A stretch of DNA of 42,323 nucleotides, from assembly GCA_000969725.1 (NCBI GenBank), contig JXSR01S028824.1; one strand, given 5' to 3'. Positions 35,459 to 42,323 of the stretch are shown in pieces. The translations under genes were made by a program, and so were the position numbers. The notes under the pieces are model-generated. The model searched no databases. It was not told the DNA's origin and saw nothing but the letters and a program-made list of their open reading frames with translations. Within the stretch, counting starts at the first letter, position 1, and each line of letters starts with the position of its first letter. This DNA comes from Ophiothrix spiculata. Lineage: Eukaryota; Echinodermata; Ophiuroidea; Amphilepidida; Ophiotrichidae.

Positions 35459-35907
35459 AAAAACAATTGTTATATTGGCGTAGCCTGATCGACCCTAAAA
35501 TTAGGCCCTACCCTACACTTACACTTTTTTAAAGAATTATCTTTGGAACAAAAACAATTAAAAAAGCAACCGAGCGACCCTAAAAACAGCACAACTTGAT
35601 TTTTTCTAATACAACAGTACTCATTGAAAAAAAAGAGAAAAGTTTTCACCTGGGAAGTAATAAAACAGCAATGGTTGTGGCAGCTAACGGTAATTCATTG
35701 TACCTCGTTGGGAAATGTGGCCCCAAACTACATTTTATTCTAGCATCAGATGTGTTGAGTTGCATGATTTAATAGGGGATTTTGCCCAGGATGTATTTGC
35801 CACTAATATATGGAGTTGGTAAACACTAAAAAATCTTAACAAAAGAAGATCCCTACCAACCTACCCTTTTTTATTCGGCCCGTTACGCCAATATAACAAT
35901 TGTTTTT
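35459..35907. mobile_element. MITE with 22-bp perfect terminal inverted repeats
   Basis: AAACAATTGTTATATTGGCG continuing to TA at 35461-35482 is matched exactly in reverse complement at 35884-35905, and flanking A/T runs extend the match. The interior of about 400 bp has repeated CGACCCTAAAA blocks (near 35490 and 35577) and no coding capacity. Perfect ends suggest a fairly recent insertion. The left end also contains the palindrome AACAATTGTT. Confidence 0.85.
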
Positions 35908-36059
35908 TTCTTGACCTAATTGTAAAAATCCTTCACAAAACTAACTCTATTGAACCTTAATTATCAACATGGTAAACAATTAGAAATTTTACTTCAGTCT
36001 ACTCCCATGTTAAAAGGTTGTATTTACACATTTCTGATACAGCAGATACTACTGGGTGA

Positions 36060-36415
36060 TTCCAAAGTAACTTTTGTGACCATAAAATTGGAAAATTTCA
36101 CTTTTAAATGGCCACAGAACCTAGCATAAACATAATATCAACGAGTTTGTTGTTGATAATGGTGCTCACTGGTGGGATCAAGACATGCAGGTGTTTAAAG
36201 ATTAAAATAATTGCCAAGATACTGAATAAAGTTCGTGTAACGTTCGGTAACGTTTGTGACAGCACATGGAAATGTTTTTTTGCTCCAAATGACTTCAAAG
36301 TAAAAATTCTCTGACATGTTAGCGTCAGGATTTCTTTTAATGAAATGTTTTGTTTGGTAACGTCTGGTTATGTTTGTGACATTTTGGTGTAACTTTTTGG
36401 TAACGTTTGTAACAT
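36060..36415. repeat. Scattered GTAACGTTTGTGAC motifs
   Basis: Related motifs occur near 36065 (GTAACTTTTGTGAC), 36235-36260 (GTAACGTTCGGTAACGTTTG), 36357 (GGTAACGTCTGG) and 36399 (GGTAACGTTTGTAAC). Their spacing is irregular; this may be a decayed satellite. Confidence 0.5.
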
Positions 36416-36718
36416 TTTTGAATTAAAACATGTGCTTATTCATGCACGGATAGAAAAAATTCAAAATTTCTGATTAGAAAATACTTCTCACGTACCGAGT
36501 AACAAACTTATGACTAATAAAACTGATCATATGGTGGAATAAAAAAGCTGATTTTTTGCTTGAAATCAAAAAAGGTTTAGTTTTCACTGGAATGAGCCTA
36601 CTGCTTTCAGTTATGATGAAAGAGCATTGAGTGTCTTCATTTCTGTGGAAAACTTCCAACGTAAAAGAAATTGACTACTTTGACACCTTAAATATTCAAG
36701 TTCACAATGTGTTTATAT

Positions 36719-37540
36719 CACATTTCTCATCATGCATTCATCATCTATCTCTAGTCACAAATCAAAATTTATTAATAGATTATTGTTATTTGGATAAATA
36801 AAATCTCAAAGTCACATGACACAAAGTCTAGCATAAAATGTTACTCATTTTCCTGTAGGTTATTCTAAATGTATTTACAAGTAAGCATTTAGCATACTAA
36901 TCTGCTTTTAGCAATGTCACTTTTATATGGATAAAATGCATAAGAGGAAACACCTCCACCTCCACTTCTACAGACTCACATTTTCTTTCAACAATCAGGT
37001 TAACACCAGCTTTACGCATATGTAATTTGGAATTCATATCAATGCTTGATTTTTTAACAATTTACGATTGAGTTGACGTTTTCTATTAAAACTAGGTCAT
37101 TCTTGGCAAGGTGCATCTGGCTCAGGGTTTGTTGGAGACATTGACAGGCACAAAAATCATGAAAGTGCCTTTCTGTGCATAATAGACTATCTTCTTGAAA
37201 TCAAAGCAGTTACAACAACTTTAGACGTAAAGCACTGGAAATTGAGTATCTAAAACTCCACTTCCACTCTCTAGCATCTCAAGTACATAGTGTACATTTC
37301 ACATACAGCCAGCATCTATCTCACGTCACAAACTAAGTCAATCAAAAATTATTGATTCTTCTTCTTCTATTGTTTTTGTATGGAATAAATGAAACTTCAA
37401 CTCAAAGTCATATGACACAAAATCTTGTGTGAAATTTTACTCACATTCTTCTAGAGATAAATGTTAAATTCATTCTCTAGTATACATTACGCATATTAAT
37501 CTGCTTTAGAAATGTTGACTTTTACATGGGTAAAAAAATA
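36719..37540. repeat. Diverged tandem duplication, ~580-bp offset
   Basis: 36719-36945 matches about 37297-37540: CAAAGTCACATGACACAAA / CAAAGTCATATGACACAAAA, TTACTCATTTTCCT / TTACTCACATTCTT, and TACTAATCTGCTTTTAG / TATTAATCTGCTTTAG followed by AATGT-ACTTTTA-ATGG. Confidence 0.75.
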
Positions 37541-39095
37541 CGAACATTAATACACCCACATATCCTCTTTCTTTAAAACGGTTTATTCCAGTTTGAAGCA
37601 GATATCAGTGCGTTAGAAAGTAAAATTACAGCAGATAATTTTGTTATCCAAACAATATAAACATATCCATACAAACATATGGTCTTAAGGATTTTTATCT
37701 AATTCCAAACATAATATTTATTATTAACTGATAGAATCTTCATCATTATAATACTTATCATTTTTATCCATTGTGACAGACATACTGAATGCGGTGACTA
37801 AATTTGTTATTACAGTCTGATTTTCACAAAATTGTCAAAAACCAATCCAGAATTTAAATCAGAAGGTATTTATTCAATTACTTAGTGTTGAATTTTATGC
37901 TTCTTTTTTTTTTAATTCTAGAAACAAATAGTCAAGAATGGGTTTTAGAACTATATTTGGAAATGTAAATTTATTTATTATTTATTACCCACAAACAATT
38001 TAGACATATTGTTAAAGTACATAACAAGCATGACAGATCAAAACATCTAAAGTAAAATTTGTGAAAGTATATATGAATTTTGTTGGTGATTTTTATTTAA
38101 AATAGGAAAATCAAGCCCAAATCTATTAGTTGAGCTATAAGTTGCTGAAACACAGGGCAAGAAGCACTTGAGCTTTATATTTCCAAACTCATAGTGAGGC
38201 AAATAAATATTGGGCCACTTTATCAAAATTGATCTAGTTATCATACGTGGGATCCAATATTATCAGATAACGGGCATCTCAAAGCATGATAATGGTCAAA
38301 ATAATACATTTTACACAAAAACAGACATCTGTACCTCCAAGGCTATTAAAGCCTTCACAAAAACAAGATACTTTTATTCAGTTCGATGAGTGGTTTGAGA
38401 AATAGAGCAGAAAAACAATGATGACAATATTTTCTGCTCTGAGTATTTTTGCTCACATTACCACAGGGAGCACTGAGTATGCATGGAATTATCAAAGTCT
38501 CCAATCTATCTTTGTCAGTCTCCCCATGTGTGTGCTCAGAATTATCAGGAATGAATTACTGGCTCTGATGTGCTATTTAAGGCATGCTTTGCATTACTTT
38601 GAATATATTTCTTATCAAAAATCACACCATGTTGTGAGGCTTTTATACCTCTTCAATATATTATTACAAAGTTGTTTGTAGACGAACAGTATATGTGAAC
38701 ATTTAAGAATAAAATTGGTTTGATTGCTTACATGCCCAAGTCATTTTGGATTTTTTAACATGTGAAATAAATAGAAATTGTATAAATATCATAAATGTCT
38801 GTCCACTTTTGAATGCAAATGCAAATTTATGCACTTATTAATTCCCAATTTTGGAATTACAAAGTTTGGGGATGAATTGGAGCACAATTACTAATGGAAA
38901 ACTTATGGTACTAATTCTTAACCACATCAATATCTTACATCAAAAATAAAATGTGAATTTACGTGCAATTTTAAAAATATCTACTATGCCAATGATTTTG
39001 TCATGTAACAGAATTAAATTGTAATCTTTGGGTCACAGGTAAAGTGATAAAAATGGTTGCAATTGTCACTTAAGTCACTTGCTAGTTGTAATTTC

Positions 39096-39310
39096 AGTAC
39101 CATTGAAGTCTCTTCTTTCTGATAGAATTAGGTCATTCGTAGCAAGGTGAATCTGGCTCAGTGTTTGTTGGAATATTTGCATCACTATGTGTTCTCACAG
39201 CCAAGTGACGGGGGTACTCAGAGTTGTCATTTCACTACTATTCAGTATCTTCTTTCTAATAGAATTAAGCCATTTTTAGCACGACGTATCTGGTTCAGTG
39301 TTTGTTGGTT
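39096..39310. repeat. Two-unit tandem repeat (~136 bp), third copy at 37080-37140
   Basis: Units share TCTTCTTTCTGATAGAATTA, then GGTCATTC-TAGCAAGGTG and ATCTGGCTCAGTGTTTGTTG. A related copy (ACTAGGTCATTCTTGGCAAG, GCATCTGGCTCAGGGTTTGT) lies at 37080-37140. Confidence 0.75.
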
Positions 39311-39592
39311 TATTCAGGGGTGTCGGATAATAAAAGTGGTACGACCTCTAGTAAAAGGAAGATATGAAGGAAGGATGCTAACCTATTATAATTCAGTCAT
39401 ATTTTAGTTAAGGATGATTTCAAATTGCGCATTTTATCGCACATTTTATTAGCCAGAATAGAGATATTTCTTTTGAATGTTGCTGTTTTGACACCCTAAA
39501 GACTATATGCGCGAATCACTCCTTTATGTAAAAGAGTTCCCTTTTCTGTTTCTTTTTACACACGTATTATATCTATATTTGATAACACATGT

Positions 39593-39603
39593 CCCCCCCC
39601 CCC
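39593..39603. repeat. Poly-C run (11 nt)
   Basis: Eleven C in a row, followed by TCCTGCTCCTGG. In pre-mRNA sense it is a G run. Confidence 0.95.
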
Positions 39604-40125
39604 TCCTGCTCCTGGGTTCATTTATTTAGCTTGGTCAGGTTTCCAAGTTGATGTGGTCAGCATACTTACAGTGCAGTTTACGATTTCTATGCAAGCAACA
39701 CAATTAGTTCAGCGACACACCATGTGTCAATACCAGGCTCAGATCACTGTCTCCAGTCTATTCTTAATTCAATTTCTACAATTTACCAAATGAAAAGGTT
39801 CTTTTCTCTTAATATGGTCTTAATTTTCTTGTCATAAAATCAACATTTTTTTTCAGAATAATCATATTGCACTTATAACCATTCAGATAACTTTTTAGTC
39901 AATGCAAAATAAATATCGAACACTGCAACTCACAATTTCAAGCAATTATTTCCTAAGTATTTCTTCAATTATTTTCAGGGTTAAGAAAAAGAAAAATGGA
40001 AAAAAGAAGTTATGCAAACTAAAAATAAGGTAAAAACTTACAAACTCTTTCCTTATTTATTGAAAAGGGAATATTTCATCCCATCCAAAATTACAAAAAA
40101 ATTAAATAAAATATGGTATAGTATA

Positions 40126-41043
40126 CACTGGCCATTTAAAGTATTTCCGCACTAACACATTATTCTGCCATATCTCACAAGGCGTTTTTAAGGAAACTAT
40201 CTGGAAACTTATGTTGCTTTTGGTCAGATTTGATAGGTAATCTAGTTAAGTATAAAATTGAGCTCTGAATGGGATCAACCCCCTCACGTTACAGGGAGGG
40301 GCAACAACACAAATGGGTCAAAAAACATGATTTTTAGGTCAAATTTGATTTGACAACACCTGGGTCAAGGTCACTTCACCACTCAAGTTGAGTGGTCATA
40401 TGGAATGTGTATATGTAATAGAGTGACAAGAAGGCAATTAAATGTCCTGGTCACGCTTGACCTCGCCAAGATAATGCTTGGAAGCAAACGAAAAATGATC
40501 CTTCAACGCCTCACAGTTTACAAAAATAGGGCTGTGGTAAAAATGGAATGGTCCATGGCGGTATATGACATTTTAAAAGGTTTTAAGAGGTTTTCAATCT
40601 GTCATATACCGTCACAAAACACTCCACATTCATCACAGCCCTATTTTTGTAAACTGGTGGGGCCTTGAAGGATCATTTTTCGTTTGCTTCCAAGCATTTT
40701 CTTGGTGCAGTCAAGCATGACCAGGACATTTAATCGTCTGCTTGTCACGCTATTACATATACACATTCCATATGACCACTCAACTTGAGTGGTGAAGTGA
40801 CCTTGACCAGGTGTTGTCAAATCAAATTTGACCTAAAAATCATGTTTTTCGACCCATTTGTGTTGTTGCCCCTCCCTGTTCGTGAGGGGGTTGTTCCCAT
40901 TCGGAGCTCAATTTTACACTAAACTAGATTACATATCAGATCTGACCAAAAGCAACACAAGTTTCCAGATAGTTTCCTTATAAACGCCTTGTGAGATATG
41001 GCTGAATAATGTGTTAGTGCGGAAATACTTAAAATGGCCAGTG
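40126..41043. mobile_element. 918-bp foldback (near-palindromic) element
   Basis: The left arm 40126-40570 and right arm 40600-41043 are reverse complements over their whole length (445 and 444 bp), with scattered mismatches and a 29-nt loop. The ends read CACTGGCCATTTAAAGTATT and, reversed, CACTGGCCATTTTAAGTATT, each next to TATA, so a TA or TATA target duplication is likely. There is no transposase. It lies wholly in intron 2, with its edge 146 nt from the 41190 exon's donor. The 87-codon frame at 40405-40668 crosses the loop and is a by-product. Confidence 0.93.
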
Positions 41044-41189
41044 TATATAAGTTGGAAGGGCCTAAGAACCATGTTACATTACAATAGCATGCCTAAAATC
41101 AGGGCAGTGGTCAAATCAATTGTAGCGTAGAAGGGGTAAGATACACAACATTACCCAGATGAAACACAGTATAATAATGCAGATCTTAC

Positions 41190-41336
41190 CTCATATGGTA
41201 TATGGTATTCCGTGACCAGTTCGCAGTCCAGAAACATCCGCAGTGCCGCCTGGATTGTCTGGTCTTCAGATAACTCAAAGTCACTGAAGGTGAAGTCATA
41301 GAGCTTGAAATCATCACATGTTGGGATTGCGTACTT
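41190..41336 (-). CDS. PDE5/6/11-like: PDE5/6/11-type phosphodiesterase, linker and start of catalytic domain
   Basis: This internal exon of 147 nt (49 codons, phase 0 at both ends) lies between a gaacag acceptor and a GTAAGA donor. It begins KYAIPTCDDFKLYDF, continues TFSDFELSEDQTIQ and AALRMFLDCELV, and ends TEYHIPYE. The DF-FSDFELS and AALRMF-D signatures are the first helices of the PDE catalytic domain as found in PDE5 (FSDFELS) and PDE11 (AALRMF). The following 28911 exon supplies the expected VLCRWLLS, so no residues appear to be missing between them. The acceptor is CAG followed by AAG, so use of the second AG would drop only the first lysine. The frame also stays open for about 130 nt upstream into the intron, which I take as chance because the homology starts at the acceptor. 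Confidence 0.94.
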
Positions 41337-41952
41337 CTGTTCAATTGGAAGATAAAAACCAGTGGCAGAAATAAAAGTTTGATGGATTAGAAAATGACAC
41401 TTTTTTCTCATTTTTCTCAAAAGTTCAAACAAACTTGCAAGAAAGGTTTTAAATTCTAACATCAGCATCAGTCAAGCATTCTTATCAGCTACAAACTGAA
41501 TTTTAAATAAGAAAAGACTGGGAATAAACAGATAAACAGTATAAATGTTTGTAACACCCAACTCTTACGGATCAGTTGGAAGGACCATCCATATTCCAAA
41601 CACCACAGTATATGGCAACATATCATCAACGATCAAACAACACCTTTCATGTTTTGCTGGACACTGCATTCGTACCACTCCGTTTGATCTTTTGGACCCC
41701 CCCTGGCAGTAAGCGAATAGAGGCAGATTTTTCCTTCGGTGCTCACACATCATCAAGACCGATCTCAGCCTAGATCTGCCATAAAAACAAATAGACTCAT
41801 GCATGACAGGGAAGTCTGGTCCAAGCTTGTTGCTATTGCTTCTTCTATTCCATCCAAGGACAACTGATGATGGTAATGACTAGGACTATGAGGCTGCAAC
41901 CATTGATCGTCCCTTTAAAATATAGCAAAAAACAATCAAATTCCATACATAC
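41337..41952 (-). other. Intron 1 (first intron visible) of the PDE gene
   Basis: 616 nt, phase 0, donor GTATGT and acceptor gaacag. It contains a GC-richer block with splice-like edges at 41569-41775. Confidence 0.92.
41569..41775 (-). other. Candidate unused or stop-introducing cassette exon
   Basis: On the minus strand a good polypyrimidine acceptor (tttttatggcag) at 41776 and a consensus donor GTAAGA at 41568 bound 207 nt that are GC-richer than the intron. Between two phase-0 exons it would read ATC TAG, an immediate stop. A 79-codon open frame runs through it in another frame but does not join the PDE frame. There is no homology evidence; it may be a repeat fragment. Confidence 0.2.
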
Positions 41953-42096
41953 CCGTATTCTCTCCACTTCGTCGGGTTGAGCACATGCATGGTAGGAAAG
42001 CACCTCCAATGATACTGCTTGTTTAGCCATAAGCTTCATTGCATCTTCGTACATTTGTGTGTTATGAATACCCAAGCCACAGAATATAGCAAAAGC
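41953..42096 (-). CDS. PDE5/6/11-like: PDE5/6/11-type phosphodiesterase, exon with end of GAF-B domain and linker helix
   Basis: This internal exon of 144 nt (48 codons) starts after a tattccag acceptor and ends before a GTATGT donor; both flanking introns are phase 0. It reads [19 protein letters not shown]..., then [18 protein letters not shown]... and ends ...DEVERIR. The FCGLGI-NTQMYE and [12 protein letters not shown] blocks are the conserved last strand and helix of the second GAF domain and the start of the connecting helix in PDE5, PDE6 and PDE11 enzymes. In that family GAF domains bind cGMP or control the C-terminal catalytic domain. It is the most upstream exon in the window, so GAF-A and most of GAF-B must lie to the right of 42323. 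The block resembles PDE5 most, but it is too short to settle the paralogue. Confidence 0.93.
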
Positions 42097-42323
42097 CTGG
42101 AATAAGAAGACACAGAGAGAAAAAACAAAGAGTTATAAAACTATGATACTTTTTAATATGGCTTGTTTATCCTAATGTATATCTTGGTTTTGTATCAAAG
42201 CTGAATCAGGTACATTTAATCACACAATCCCTAGCAAATAAGATAGCAGCTACCTATCTGCTTCATAGCAGCTATATAACTGCTACTGATTTGAGCCTAA
42301 CAAGAAGTGAATTTAACCACTAT
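42097..42323 (-). other. Partial upstream intron of the PDE gene
   Basis: AT-rich sequence before the 42096 exon; its acceptor (cttattccag) is intact. Nothing else is recognisable up to the right edge. Confidence 0.8.

Larger units (their letters stand above)
28912..41189 (-). other. Intron 2 of the PDE gene (12.3 kb)
   Basis: 12,278 nt, phase 0, donor GTAAGA and acceptor cccacag. Elements are listed separately. From 29451 to 31398, 32482 to 35458, 37541 to 39095 and 39311 to 40125 I see AT-rich sequence only, apart from a G-rich run near 31230 and an 11-C run at 39593-39603. Open frames here are short and lack recognisable motifs. Confidence 0.88.

Noticed and set aside
40405..40668. 87-codon plus-strand open frame
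   Set aside because: It spans the loop of the palindromic element, with both arms giving symmetrical sequence. No protein motif.
1..42323. CRISPR array, operon or phage-like system
   Set aside because: The tandem repeats have no spacer-repeat pattern, and spliced exons, SINEs and long introns show that this is animal DNA.

Overview
This is AT-rich animal genomic DNA with almost no long open frames, many decayed repeats and one run of Ns. The only protein gene I can support is a cGMP-type cyclic nucleotide phosphodiesterase of the PDE5/PDE6/PDE11 group, on the minus strand. Six exons were found by reading splice sites against the conserved protein: 42096-41953, 41336-41190, 28911-28804, 11363-11254, 8849-8762 and 7279-7179. 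Every junction keeps frame, and together they give about 232 codons: the end of the GAF-B domain, the linker helix, and the first half of the catalytic HD domain including the YHNWRH and HDLDHRG metal-binding motifs. The 5' exons (GAF-A, most of GAF-B) lie beyond the right edge and the 3' exons (second half of the catalytic domain) beyond the left edge.

The organism is probably a marine invertebrate. The gene mixes PDE5-like, PDE6-like and PDE11-like residues, as unduplicated invertebrate members do. The tRNA-headed SINEs, one ending in a GCGCTATATAAATGC-(ATT)n tail, are of a kind I associate with echinoderms, hemichordates and similar deuterostomes. Phylum is an inference, not proven by the window.

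Layout, left to right. 1-7178 is the partial last intron, with a polypyrimidine tract, a SINE, a SINE fragment, a 33-bp perfect inverted repeat and a tRNA-like cloverleaf. 7179-11363 holds three exons with short introns; intron 4 has collected three small inverted-repeat DNA elements. 11364-28803 is a 17.4-kb intron with a diverged segmental duplication (14.4-16.2 kb and 17.3-18.9 kb), a 540-N assembly gap inside the second copy, a LINE-like tail, a SINE and several tandem arrays. 28804-28911 is the YHNWRH exon. 28912-41189 is a 12.3-kb intron with a SINE, a TGACC-rich repeat element, a MITE with 22-bp perfect ends, diverged tandem duplications and a 918-bp near-palindrome. 41190-42096 holds the linker and GAF-B exons.

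There is no operon, CRISPR array or convincing second gene. The most interesting points are the 918-bp palindrome 146 nt inside the 5' end of intron 2, a duplicated 3' splice site before the 7279-7179 exon, a splice-bounded 207-nt block in intron 1 that would introduce an immediate stop codon, and a three-times repeated block with a TATA-like core. I found no strong evidence for an undescribed molecular system.
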